A DNA stretch of 23,532 nucleotides from CAYGXH01 sp964354485 (GCA_964354485.1 CAYGZY010000247.1:1-23532); one strand, 5' to 3'. Numbered from the stretch's first letter, positions 8,604-16,114 are shown. Program-made: numbers and translations. Notes: generated from the sequence alone by a model not told the origin.

Positions 8604-8813
8604 TGTCATTCCCGAATGCTCCTATCGGCCTGCCCGCCGGAACGAACGTGCAGGCGGGGAATCCAGTACTATGTACAAGCTCTGGATACCCGCCAGAGGC
8701 ATGCGGGTATGACATCTGAGCACTGGACTCCCTGCCTGCCGATTTACCCGCCAGAGCGAAGCGTAGGCGGGAGTGGCACGCAGGCAGGCCGATAAAAACG
8801 TTCGGGAGTGACA
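8604..8813. repeat. 210-bp palindromic intergenic element (MITE-like)
   Basis: The outer arms are TGTCATTCCCGAAT (8604-8617) and GTTCGGGAGTGACA (8800-8813), 12 of 14 complementary. Just inside, ATCGGCCTGCC (8624-8634) pairs perfectly with GGCAGGCCGAT (8783-8793). Inside these are further hairpins, including ATCCAG...CTGGAT and CCCGC...GCGGG pairs. Two overlapping open frames on opposite strands here are by-products of the palindrome. No transposase. It resembles the widely dispersed GTCATTCCCG-type repeats seen in many bacteria (from memory). Confidence 0.7.
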
Positions 8814-8837
8814 ATGGGGTTCTTTTTGGTCAGCCCC

Positions 8838-9010
8838 GATGCTAAAACTAAGCTCATTGGGCCTCTGCGTATCTCAGCGATTTCTGCGGCTCTGCGTTTC
8901 AGGTTTTTAATCGTAAAGTGAATTAGTTTGGATGCACATCAACAACCCCCTCTATAATCTCCCCCTCCGAAAAGGGGAGATGCTAAAACTAAGCTAACTG
9001 GGCCTCTACG
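8838..9010. repeat. Direct repeat pair, 32 bases, 29 identical
   Basis: Copies are at 8838-8869 and 8979-9010, both starting GATGCTAAAACTAAGCT and continuing through TGGGCCTCT. The first copy runs on into a CTCTGCG-rich stretch (8862-8901), a degenerate tandem of the CTCTGCGT type. The second begins at the right arm of a CCCC/GGGG hairpin. No gene is visible between 8501 and 9147; the gap is filled by this pair, the palindromes on either side and two promoters. Confidence 0.65.
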
Positions 9011-9055
9011 GTTCACCATTTATAGGGGAGATCCGACAGAAAATTGGAGGAGGGG
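8946..9055. repeat. Empty C/G-tract palindromic element upstream of tetR
   Basis: ATCTCCCC (8957-8964) can pair with GGGGAGAT at 8974-8981 or at 9025-9032. Outside it, CCCCTC (8947-8952) can pair with GAGGGG (9050-9055), giving a nested palindrome of about 110 bases. It has the style of the hairpins around the DUF559 gene (C-run, short loop, G-run) but a different core and no open frame. Confidence 0.55.
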
Positions 9056-9089
9056 ATGTCAAAACAGTGGGTGAAACATTCGAAACCTC

Positions 9090-9118
9090 TTGACATTATT
9101 AATATTGTTTATTATATT
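9090..9118 (+). promoter_or_regulatory. tetR promoter (TTGACA-N17-TATATT)
   Basis: -35 TTGACA (9090-9095) and -10 TATATT (9113-9118) with a 17-base spacer: identical hexamers and spacing to the promoter at 3075. Transcript start expected near 9125, about 23 bases before the ATG, so the leader is short and the operator overlaps both spacer and start site. Confidence 0.75.
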
Positions 9119-9129
9119 AACAGTGTTAA
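9099..9129. promoter_or_regulatory. Probable TetR-family operator
   Basis: TTAATATTGTT (9099-9109) and AACAGTGTTAA (9119-9129) are inverted repeats matching at 9 of 11 positions around a 9-base centre. The site covers the spacer, the -10 and the start point of the tetR promoter, the arrangement expected for autorepression. No other gene reads from this site, so any partner target is elsewhere. Confidence 0.55.
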
Positions 9130-9147
9130 TTATTATAAGGATTCATC

Positions 9148-9756
9148 ATGAGCAACAAAGAAATACAAGAACAGAGGGTGAGGGCATACTTCATTCAGGC
9201 GACAAAAGAAATTTTAAGCGGGGAAGGGCTAAGAAACGTAAGTGTTCGGAATATTGCAGAGAGAGCAGGTTATTCGTATGCCACACTTTATAATTACTTC
9301 AAGGATATCAAGGATCTAATATTTGAATGCGTTAAGGACTTTCAGGTTGAGTGTGAAGAGCATGTTCGGCGGGAGACCAGGAATTCCGCGAATGGGAGGG
9401 AGAAAATCAAAGCTATCGTAAAATCGTATGTGAAATACTTTGTGCAATATCCAGGGATATTTGATCTGTTTTTTCTTGAAAAAATTAATGACGTTGGTAG
9501 TAAACAAGCGACGATCGATTTGATTTGTACCTTCCTCGACAGGTTGTGTGCTGATGAATGGGATTATTGCGTTAGCAAGAAAATCGTAACCGCTGATATT
9601 GCTGTTATTAAAAGAAGTCAGATTACTTATTCTATAGCGGGTCTTCTCCTTTTATATATCAATAGGAGGTACCCGTCTGCGTACAAGGATTTTGCGAGCG
9701 CAGTGGAAGTGCAGATGGATGCGATAATTTACGGAACCGGACCAAAAAAAATGTAA
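9148..9756 (+). CDS. TetR/AcrR-family transcriptional regulator
   Basis: 202 residues, usual for the family. The N-terminal DNA-binding domain has helix 1 (RAYFIQATKEILSGEG), then the helix-turn-helix VSVRNIAERAGYSYATLYNYF (about residues 32-52) and the following KDIKDLIFECV. The C-terminal ligand and dimer domain (about 60-202) is not assignable to a subfamily. AAGGA six bases before the ATG gives a clear ribosome site. The gene stands alone: a repeat-rich gap precedes it and repeats plus a tRNA follow. The promoter and the inverted repeat over it point to autorepression. The ligand and further targets cannot be read from the window. Confidence 0.92.
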   Translation: MSNKEIQEQRVRAYFIQATKEILSGEGLRNVSVRNIAERAGYSYATLYNYFKDIKDLIFECVKDFQVECEEHVRRETRNSANGREKIKAIVKSYVKYFVQYPGIFDLFFLEKINDVGSKQATIDLICTFLDRLCADEWDYCVSKKIVTADIAVIKRSQITYSIAGLLLLYINRRYPSAYKDFASAVEVQMDAIIYGTGPKKM

Positions 9757-9772
9757 AATCTCTTATTTTGAT

Positions 9773-9846
9773 GGAACACTGATCCTACAAGATATTCACA
9801 GATGTTTATCAGTGCTAGTCTGTCCAATCTGTGTTATCTGTGTTCC
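9773..9846. repeat. 74-bp intergenic repeat with GGAACAC/GTGTTCC termini
   Basis: GGAACACTGAT (9773-9783) and ATCTGTGTTCC (9836-9846) are terminal inverted repeats, 10 of 11 complementary. The interior is a degenerate series of CAGATGTTTATCAG / CAATCTGTG / TATCTGTG words. This layout is typical of small dispersed repeats in diverse bacteria (from memory). The remaining 147 bases to the tRNA show only a possible TATACA -10 box at 9967-9972. Confidence 0.6.
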
Positions 9847-9993
9847 AAGACCCCGAATCTACTCGAATTTGGTATGCCATGCACCTAATAAAATTGAAAT
9901 CTTTGCAATTTTAACGCTGTTTACGTATCTTTCACAAAGAATTTACGGAAAGAGTCACATATTTTCTATACACGATGTGAATCTTGGTTAATC

Positions 9994-10082
<89 letters not shown>

Positions 10083-10090
10083 CCGATTAC

Positions 10091-10114
10091 GTCCCGATAA
10101 AAAACTATCGGGAC
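10091..10114. repeat. GTCCCGAT/ATCGGGAC hairpin after tRNA-Ser
   Basis: A perfect 8-bp stem with an A-rich 8-base loop, starting 10 bases past the tRNA. It could end the tRNA transcript, but no T-run follows, so a dispersed-repeat explanation is as likely. Confidence 0.5.
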
Positions 10115-10169
10115 TTCATCGGGCAGGCATCTGCGTTTAGCGGATATCCGATTTCAGCGGAGAATCCAT

Positions 10170-10206
10170 GGTTGACGAAGTCCTGCGAAGCAGGACGTAG
10201 TCAACC
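10170..10206. repeat. Perfect two-tier hairpin
   Basis: GGTTGAC (10170-10176) pairs with GTCAACC (10200-10206) and, inside a symmetric GAA/GTA internal loop, GTCCTGC (10180-10186) pairs with GCAGGAC (10190-10196) over a GAA loop: 14 perfect base pairs. It runs directly into CCCTGCCTCTC (10205-10215), an 11-base copy of the tRNA-Ser 3' end (10069-10079). The 367-base gap 10082-10448 contains no convincing gene; it holds three repeat pieces and a possible promoter. Confidence 0.65.
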
Positions 10207-10236
10207 CTGCCTCTCACCTGCGACCCGAAAGAAGGG

Positions 10237-10257
10237 ACTCCCGCCTACGCTGCGCTC
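10237..10257. repeat. Fragment shared, inverted, with the 210-bp palindrome
   Basis: These 21 bases (ACTCCCGCCTACGCT...) are the reverse complement of 8754-8774 at 20 of 21 positions. A related CCCACCTACG...GGTGGGCAGG palindrome follows to about 10285. The same repeat family therefore landed on both sides of the tetR-tRNA segment. Confidence 0.6.
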
Positions 10258-10313
10258 CCACCTACGTTTCACTACGGTGGGCAGGTCGGCGGGTAAATCG
10301 GTGAGCAAGCTTG

Positions 10314-10341
10314 TTGACTTTGGGTACTGACGGAGTAAAAT
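10314..10341 (+). promoter_or_regulatory. Possible promoter of the AlbA_2 gene (TTGACT-N16-TAAAAT)
   Basis: -35 TTGACT at 10314-10319 and -10 TAAAAT at 10336-10341, each five of six consensus, 16 bases apart. The leader to ATG 10449 would be about 100 bases. Part of the promoter falls at the edge of the repeat zone. Confidence 0.4.
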
Positions 10342-10448
10342 ACTCGCACGGTTATATTGGTGAGTTGCGCAGCTGGTTTTCGATTACGAATTAGAATGTC
10401 TAACAGGGGAGAAGAAGTAAAAAAAATAATACGAGATAGAAAAACTCG

Positions 10449-11771
10449 ATGGCGCGTAAAGAATCTGAAACAATGGAATTCAAGAAATCGACTGCAGAGA
10501 TTAAAGAAGCGGTTATCTCGATTGTTGCCATGCTCAATAAACATGGCAGGGCAAAGGTATACTTTGGGATCGCAGACGATGGTAAGGTGTCGGGTCAGAT
10601 GGTTGGTCGCAAAACTATAAAGGATGTAACGCAGGCGATCGTTGATAATACCGAACCGAAAGTTTTTCCTAAAGTTGAAGCGCGCAAGATTGATGGTAAA
10701 GAGTGCATCATTGTCGAAACGCAAGGTAATAATAGTCCTTATTTCGCTTACGGCCGGTCATATATCCGCGTCGGCGAGTCGGACAAAGCCTTGAGTGTTC
10801 AAGAAATCGAAAAGCGGATTTTAAGTAAGAAAAAATTGCTTTGGGAAATTGAAATATCAAAAAAGAAGATTCTGGACGTGAATGAAGAAACAGTTAAAGA
10901 ATTCATGCGCAAAGCAAAGACAGCCAAGCGCGTCGATTTCGATTTCGTTGATATAAAGACGACAATGCATAAGTTACACATTTTAGATGAGGAACATCTG
11001 TTACGGGCGGGGGAGGTTCTCTTTTGCGATGACAATCCGATGGAAGTACAAGCCGCTATCTTTGCCGGTATGGATAAATTGACCTTTCTGGACATCAAGC
11101 AGTTCAAGGGGAATCTATTCAGTTTGCGCCAACGGGCTGAGATTTATGTCAACGAGCATATGAAATGGCGTGCTGATTTAAGCGAAAGTCGTCGCAAGGA
11201 AATCCCGGAGATCCCGGAGAGGGCGATTTCGGAAGCGATCGGGAATTCGCTTTGCCATCGGGATTTCGGAAATCCCAAGGGCAATGAGGTGGCGATCTAC
11301 AAGGATCGCATCGAAATCTATAATCCCGGACTTTTCCCGGAAGAGATCGATCCGGAGGATTTCTTTTCCGGTCATGAGCACTCGATCTTGCGGAATCCAC
11401 TGATTGCCGAGACGATGTATAAGTCCAAGGATATCGAGCGCTGGGGAAGTGGTATCAAGCGTATCCACGATGAATGCGTAACCGCAGGCGTTCAGGTTGA
11501 TTTCAAGCGGCTTAAGACCGGCTTTGTGGTCGTTTTTCATCGGCCGAAATGGGAGGAGGGCGATGGGCTGGAAAAGGGTGGTCAGAAACTGACCGCGAAG
11601 CAGATTGCTTTGGTCAATTTGCTTAAGCAGAACCCTGCAATTTCCCGAAAAGATATTGCCAACAAGATGGGTATTAATGAGTCGGCTGTCCAGAAACGAC
11701 TAGATGCCTTAAAAAAGAAAGGCATTTTGCGGCGTGTAGGCCCCGATAAAGGCGGGCATTGGGAAGTCTAA
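10449..11771 (+). CDS. AlbA_2 (Schlafen-type) DNA-binding, HATPase_c_4 and winged-helix protein
   Basis: 440 residues. The N-terminal AlbA_2 domain (about 5-125) opens with ESETMEFKKS and contains YFGIADDGKVSGQMVG and SYIRVGESDKAL. Near residue 256 a HATPase_c_4 region starts: AISEAIGNSLCHRDF, IEIYNPGLFPEEID, then RNPLIAETMYKSKDIERWGSGIKRI. The C-terminus (about 380-440) is a winged helix: LTAKQIALVNLLKQNP...ISRKDIANKMGINESAVQKRLDALKKKGILRRVGP. This order is that of the COG2865 group, often labelled RecG-like helicase or regulator though it has no helicase motor. An in-frame TAG at 10437 limits the start to ATG 10449; the ribosome site is poor. It stands alone downstream of tRNA-Ser and repeats, as an acquired gene might. 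Relatives occur as accessory genes, some suspected in phage defence; the role here is unknown. Confidence 0.85.
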   Translation: MARKESETMEFKKSTAEIKEAVISIVAMLNKHGRAKVYFGIADDGKVSGQMVGRKTIKDVTQAIVDNTEPKVFPKVEARKIDGKECIIVETQGNNSPYFAYGRSYIRVGESDKALSVQEIEKRILSKKKLLWEIEISKKKILDVNEETVKEFMRKAKTAKRVDFDFVDIKTTMHKLHILDEEHLLRAGEVLFCDDNPMEVQAAIFAGMDKLTFLDIKQFKGNLFSLRQRAEIYVNEHMKWRADLSESRRKEIPEIPERAISEAIGNSLCHRDFGNPKGNEVAIYKDRIEIYNPGLFPEEIDPEDFFSGHEHSILRNPLIAETMYKSKDIERWGSGIKRIHDECVTAGVQVDFKRLKTGFVVVFHRPKWEEGDGLEKGGQKLTAKQIALVNLLKQNPAISRKDIANKMGINESAVQKRLDALKKKGILRRVGPDKGGHWEV

Positions 11772-11923
11772 GCTTAATCCATGAGTAGTGTTCCAAGGTT
11801 TGTATGAGATTAAAGGCTCGAAGTAATTAATATACATGCATCACCGCTGTCCAAAATAAATAAAGAATATGTCGATAAAGGTTAAGACTACCTCAATTAG
11901 CACAGGTTTGAAAGGAGTTTTCC

Positions 11924-13549
11924 ATGAAAAAAATTATTTTCCTCGCTCTTTTTATCGTAATATTTTCTGCAAACTGCTTCGCTCGTGTGGGCGACATCCT
12001 CAAAACATTTAAAACCCCAGGCCCACTCCCAACCGGCCTGGCTTATGACGGGAAATATCTGTGGCTCGCAGATGCACATACCGATAAGATATATAAAATC
12101 AATCCGCAAAACGGCGACGTTGTATCAAGCTTTGAATCACCGGGATACCACCCCGAGGGCCTTGCTTGGGATGGTACACACCTCTGGCACGTCGATGCGG
12201 TAGAGAAATATTTATATCGCATCGATCCCGCGAACGGAACGGCGGTAAAAGTTTTGGAATCAAACAGTCCCAACCCGCGCGACATCGCATGGGATGGTAC
12301 AAATATATGGATGATCGACCATAAGAGCGATGCGGTTATAAAGGTCTCACCGGTTGATGGCATGATGATCCAGACATTCGCTTCACCCGCCGGTGAACCA
12401 ACGGGAATTACTTTTGACGGCAAGTACCTGTGGATCGCCGACCGCGGTACCGATCGAATCTACCTCGTAAACCCCAAAGATGGCATCTGCCTCTCCTCGT
12501 TTCGATCGTACGGACCATTCACTTACGGATTGGCATGGGGTGATAACGTCCTTTGGAGTGTGGATTATGAAAATAAGGAAATATATCAGATCGAAGTATT
12601 CAGCAAGGATATTTTTACCAGATGGGATAAAAAGGAATTGAATCTCCGTTTCGTAAAAGAGTTCCGTAATTACGGTCCCGGTACTGTGAAGACACTGGAT
12701 ATTTACCTGCCAATACCGGAGAGCAGGGATAATCAGACTCTCATCGGGAAAGTCGATTTTGAACCGAAAGCAACTGAAGTTATAACAGACAGTTGGGGAC
12801 AGAAAATTTCACATTTTCGCTATGATGATCTGAAAAGCGGAACTGTTGTAAAACCCGGCTGGAATTTAAAAGCTGATGTCTATGCGGTAGAGTACTTCAT
12901 CTATCCGGATAAGGTCGGATCGCTGGATGATATTCCTGCCGACATCAAGGAAAAATATCTGCGCGACGGCGATAAGTATCAGATTAATGATCCGTTTATT
13001 CAAGATCTGGCGAAAAAAATTGCGGGAGGGGAAAAGAATCCCTACTGGATCGCGCGAAAAGTGTATGAATACTTAACAGAAAATCTCAGCTACAACCTCA
13101 AACCGGTCGGCGGATGGAATCCCGCTCCGACCGTTCTGAAACGCGGCACGGCATCATGCTCCGAATACTCCTACTCCATGATAGCGCTCTGCAGAGCGCT
13201 TGGTGTTCCCGTGCGGTACGTGGGTACGGTAAGTCTGCGCGGCGACGATGCGAGCTTCGACGATGTTTTTCACCGCTGGACAGAGGTCTATTTACCTCCA
13301 TACGGGTGGATCCACTTCGATGCCAACAAGGGAGACCAGTCTACACAAGGCGGTAAAGTTCTGGGTATCGGAAATGTTGACGCGCGTTATATCATAACCA
13401 CGGAAAACGGCGGCGGCGATGAGTATCTCTGGTTCGGCTACAATTACGGATTTAAATGGACCTCCGAAGGAAAATGCCGTATCGCCGAAGAAAGCTACGG
13501 AATCTGGTCTTCTGCAGGAGAGAAGAAATATAAAAAACCCTTAAACTAA
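11924..13549 (+). CDS. Secreted beta-propeller and transglutaminase-like (cysteine protease fold) protein
   Basis: 541 residues. A signal peptide (MKKIIFLALFIVIFSANCFA) is followed by five regular repeats of about 41 residues starting near 36, 77, 118, 159 and 200. Each has PxGLAWDGxxLWxxDxxxxxIYxIxPxxG, a Vgb/glutamine-cyclotransferase-like propeller blade pattern. A linking domain follows to about 370. The transglutaminase core ends the protein: GTASCSEYSYSMIALCRALGVPVRYV with Cys412, VFHRWTEVYLPPYGW with His450, and HFDANKGD with Asp466, a complete triad. Such domains can cleave, cross-link or deamidate peptides; here it would act outside the cytoplasm. AAGGAG before the ATG supports the start. 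Five blades is fewer than a closed propeller usually has, so it may pair with another chain or use divergent blades. Confidence 0.85.
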   Translation: MKKIIFLALFIVIFSANCFARVGDILKTFKTPGPLPTGLAYDGKYLWLADAHTDKIYKINPQNGDVVSSFESPGYHPEGLAWDGTHLWHVDAVEKYLYRIDPANGTAVKVLESNSPNPRDIAWDGTNIWMIDHKSDAVIKVSPVDGMMIQTFASPAGEPTGITFDGKYLWIADRGTDRIYLVNPKDGICLSSFRSYGPFTYGLAWGDNVLWSVDYENKEIYQIEVFSKDIFTRWDKKELNLRFVKEFRNYGPGTVKTLDIYLPIPESRDNQTLIGKVDFEPKATEVITDSWGQKISHFRYDDLKSGTVVKPGWNLKADVYAVEYFIYPDKVGSLDDIPADIKEKYLRDGDKYQINDPFIQDLAKKIAGGEKNPYWIARKVYEYLTENLSYNLKPVGGWNPAPTVLKRGTASCSEYSYSMIALCRALGVPVRYVGTVSLRGDDASFDDVFHRWTEVYLPPYGWIHFDANKGDQSTQGGKVLGIGNVDARYIITTENGGGDEYLWFGYNYGFKWTSEGKCRIAEESYGIWSSAGEKKYKKPLN

Positions 13550-13559
13550 TACTGAATCG

Positions 13560-13579
13560 CCCCGGCCTTCAGGCCGGGG
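13560..13579. repeat. GC-rich hairpin before the DegT aminotransferase gene
   Basis: CCCCGGCC and GGCCGGGG form a perfect 8-bp stem over TTCA. There is no T-tail. It fills most of the 46-base gap between the propeller gene and ATG 13596, and its G-run ends 16 bases before that ATG. It may reduce read-through or translation initiation, or simply be a dispersed palindrome. Confidence 0.55.
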
Positions 13580-13595
13580 GAAAGCTGATATAACT

Positions 13596-14726
13596 ATGAA
13601 AGTCCCACTTGCAGATTTACGAACGCAGTACCTGTCGATAAAGCCTGAAATCGACAGTGCGATATCACAGGTCATCGAAAATTCACAATTCATCCTCGGT
13701 AAGGCGGTGTCCGATTTTGAACAGGCTTTTGCCCAGGCACATAATGTAAAATACGGAGTAGCTGTAGGTTCGGGAACGGACGCGCTCCACGCCTCACTCT
13801 GGGCTTTCGGCATCGGTACAGGCGATGCAGTTGTTACCACGCCGTTCACTTTCATTGCGACTGTTGAAGCCATCTCAATGACCGGCGCTCAGGCGCTATT
13901 TGTGGACATCGATCCCAGAACATATACGATGGATCCCGCTAAACTCGAGTACCTTCTCCGTTCGCATCAACCTAAAAATATCAAAGCTGTCATCCCCGTT
14001 CATCTCTACGGCCATCCTGCAGACATGGGTGCAATTAGCGATATTGCAGCAAAATATAAACTCAAAGTGATTGAAGATGCCTGCCAGTCACATCTTGCCC
14101 GGTACAAGGATACCTTCGTCGGAAATTTCGGCGCCGCGGCATGCTTCAGCTTTTATCCCGGTAAAAATCTCGGAGCGTACGGAGAAGCAGGGGGCATCCT
14201 TACAAGTGACGAGAACCTTGCAAAGAAACTGCGCCAACTGCGTGATCACGGGCAATCAGAAAAGTACAAGCACGAATTTTGGGGTCACAACTACAGGATG
14301 GACGGAATACAGGGCGCTGTTCTCGGTGTAAAATTAAGATATCTCGGCCGTTGGACAGCGAGGAGGAGGGAAATTGCCGCCCGCTATAAGGAGCATTTAT
14401 CTGGTGTCGGCGACCTGGTAATGCCGTACGAAGCAGAAGACGTGTTTCACGTTTACCACCTCTTCGTCGTGCGTACGAAACAAAGGTCGCAACTGCAAAA
14501 ATACCTTGCAGAAAAAGAGATCGCTACTGCACTCCACTATCCGATTCCGATTCATTTTCAGGAAGCGTACAAGCATCTCGGATATAAAAAAGGAGATTTT
14601 CCTGCGAGTGAATCGGCCGCCGATGAATGTGTATCGCTTCCGATGTATGCTGAAATGTCGGATGATCAGATTGACTACGTAATCACGAATGTTCGATCCT
14701 TCTTCAAGCATTCCCGGAATTCGTAA
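13596..14726 (+). CDS. DegT/DnrJ/EryC1/StrS-family PLP sugar aminotransferase
   Basis: 376 residues, normal length. Transfers an amino group from glutamate to a nucleotide-linked keto-sugar, in the cytosol. It begins MKVPLADLRTQYLSIKPEID, a family hallmark. GSGTDALHASLWA and the VVTTPFTFIATVEAI segment form the cofactor pocket. VIEDACQSHLARYK contains the pyridine-binding Asp. SFYPGKNLGAYGEAG carries Lys190, the Schiff-base residue. YRMDGIQGAVLGVKLRYL follows as in relatives. The neighbours downstream make UDP-glucuronate and decarboxylate it, so a UDP-4-keto-pentose or 3-keto-uronate substrate is possible, but the gene is separated from them by 81 bases and their own promoter. The substrate cannot be assigned from sequence alone. 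Confidence 0.92.
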   Translation: MKVPLADLRTQYLSIKPEIDSAISQVIENSQFILGKAVSDFEQAFAQAHNVKYGVAVGSGTDALHASLWAFGIGTGDAVVTTPFTFIATVEAISMTGAQALFVDIDPRTYTMDPAKLEYLLRSHQPKNIKAVIPVHLYGHPADMGAISDIAAKYKLKVIEDACQSHLARYKDTFVGNFGAAACFSFYPGKNLGAYGEAGGILTSDENLAKKLRQLRDHGQSEKYKHEFWGHNYRMDGIQGAVLGVKLRYLGRWTARRREIAARYKEHLSGVGDLVMPYEAEDVFHVYHLFVVRTKQRSQLQKYLAEKEIATALHYPIPIHFQEAYKHLGYKKGDFPASESAADECVSLPMYAEMSDDQIDYVITNVRSFFKHSRNS

Positions 14727-14755
14727 TTGTAAATAAAGTAAAAAATACCTATACT
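14727..14755 (+). promoter_or_regulatory. Promoter of the UDP-sugar genes (TTGTAA-N17-TATACT)
   Basis: -35 TTGTAA (14727-14732) and -10 TATACT (14750-14755), 17 bases apart. The transcript would begin near 14762, about 45 bases before ATG 14808. It lies immediately after the aminotransferase stop codon. Confidence 0.55.
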
Positions 14756-14807
14756 TGAATCGATGTAATCGTCTCTCACTTATTATTTTTTAAGCACAGG
14801 AATGATT

Positions 14808-16109
14808 ATGAAGATTAGTGTCATCGGTACCGGTTATGTGGGCCTTGTTGTCGGCACATGCTTTGCAGAAACAGGAAACGATGTTATCTGCGTCGACATA
14901 GACGAGCGGAAGGTTCGTCTTCTGCGTCGAGGGAAATCCCCCATCTACGAACCGGGTCTTGAAGAACTCATAAAAAAAAATATTCATGAAGGTCGCCTGT
15001 CATTTACGACAGACATTGAAAATGCCGTGAAAAAAACCGGCGTAATTTTTCTGGCCCTCCCGACACCCCCAATGGAAGACGGCTCGGCAGATTTAAAGCA
15101 TGTTCTCTCGGTCGCCAAAACAATCGGCAAGACCATGAACGATTACAAGGTAATCGTAAATAAGAGCACTGTTCCCGTAGGGACGGCGGATAAGGTTCGT
15201 GAGGTTATAGCAGGTGAGACGGAGTTAGATTTCGACGTCGTTTCGAATCCGGAGTTCCTGAAAGAGGGGGCAGCAGTGATGGATTTTCTGAAACCCGACC
15301 GGATTGTTATAGGAACGAGGAGTCCAAAAGCCATCGCGGTCATGCAGGATCTCTACGCCCCGTTTTTACGCACGGGCAATCCATGCATCGTGATGGATGA
15401 ACGAAGCTCCGAGCTTACGAAGTATGCCGCAAATTCTCTCCTCGCGACGAAAATATCTTTCATGAACGAAATTGCCAATCTGTGCGAACGCGTAGGCGCG
15501 GATGTCGATATGGTAAGGAGAGGCGTTGGAACCGATCCGCGTATCGGACTTCAATTCCTATTTGCGGGCGTCGGGTACGGCGGCTCATGTTTCCCCAAAG
15601 ATGTCAGCGCGCTCGCAAAAACGTCGGAAGAGAACCGCTATAACTTTAAAATCCTTAACGCTGTCATGGATGTGAACAAGAATCAGCGGATTCTTTTTAT
15701 AAAGAAAATTTTGGCATACTTCGGGAAAAATCTTGCGAAAAAGAATATCGGAGTGTGGGGACTCTCATTTAAGCCGAATACTGACGACATGAGGGAAGCG
15801 CCGTCGGTTTCAATCATCGAAGAACTGCTCAGGCATCGCGCGGTTGTTCGGGTATACGATCCTGTCGCAACGGAAGAAGCGAAGAAGTACCTCAAAGATA
15901 GCGTGAAATACCACACCAATAATTACGACGTCCTCAAAGGTGCGGATGCTCTTATCGTTGTAACCGAGTGGAACGAGTTCCGTCGCCCTGATTTTGACAG
16001 AATGAAAAAACTTATGCGCGGTCACGTTATTTTCGACGGCAGAAATATATACAATCCCGAAATCCTCAAGGCAAAGGGCTTTACTTACTACGGAATAGGG
16101 CGGGGGTAA
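14808..16109 (+). CDS. ugd: UDP-glucose 6-dehydrogenase
   Basis: Oxidises UDP-glucose twice with NAD+ to UDP-glucuronate in the cytosol. 433 residues. The Rossmann motif GTGYVGLVVG opens the protein (MKISVIGTGYVG). The catalytic Cys261 is in GYGGSCFPKDVSAL. VNKSTVPVGTADKV, SNPEFLKEGAAVMDFLKPDRIVIG and the C-terminal SFKPNTDDMREAPS are family motifs. ATG 14808 is chosen because AGGA (14798-14801) lies six bases before it; the alternative ATG 14802 abuts the AGGA and cannot use it. The stop is 5 bases before the decarboxylase ATG, so the two are one transcription unit. Confidence 0.96.
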   Translation: MKISVIGTGYVGLVVGTCFAETGNDVICVDIDERKVRLLRRGKSPIYEPGLEELIKKNIHEGRLSFTTDIENAVKKTGVIFLALPTPPMEDGSADLKHVLSVAKTIGKTMNDYKVIVNKSTVPVGTADKVREVIAGETELDFDVVSNPEFLKEGAAVMDFLKPDRIVIGTRSPKAIAVMQDLYAPFLRTGNPCIVMDERSSELTKYAANSLLATKISFMNEIANLCERVGADVDMVRRGVGTDPRIGLQFLFAGVGYGGSCFPKDVSALAKTSEENRYNFKILNAVMDVNKNQRILFIKKILAYFGKNLAKKNIGVWGLSFKPNTDDMREAPSVSIIEELLRHRAVVRVYDPVATEEAKKYLKDSVKYHTNNYDVLKGADALIVVTEWNEFRRPDFDRMKKLMRGHVIFDGRNIYNPEILKAKGFTYYGIGRG

Positions 16110-16114
16110 AACGA

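Noticed and set aside
8545..8814. Opposite-strand open frames of 89 and 73 codons in the tetR upstream gap
   Set aside because: Both lie inside the 210-bp palindrome, translate to Pro/Arg/Cys-rich low-complexity sequence and lack ribosome sites.
10272..10724. 150-codon minus-strand open frame
   Set aside because: Overlaps the AlbA_2 domain coding region antisense and the repeat zone; Phe/Arg-rich with no family features.
11178..11540. 120- and 83-codon minus-strand open frames
   Set aside because: Antisense shadows of the HATPase_c_4 coding region.
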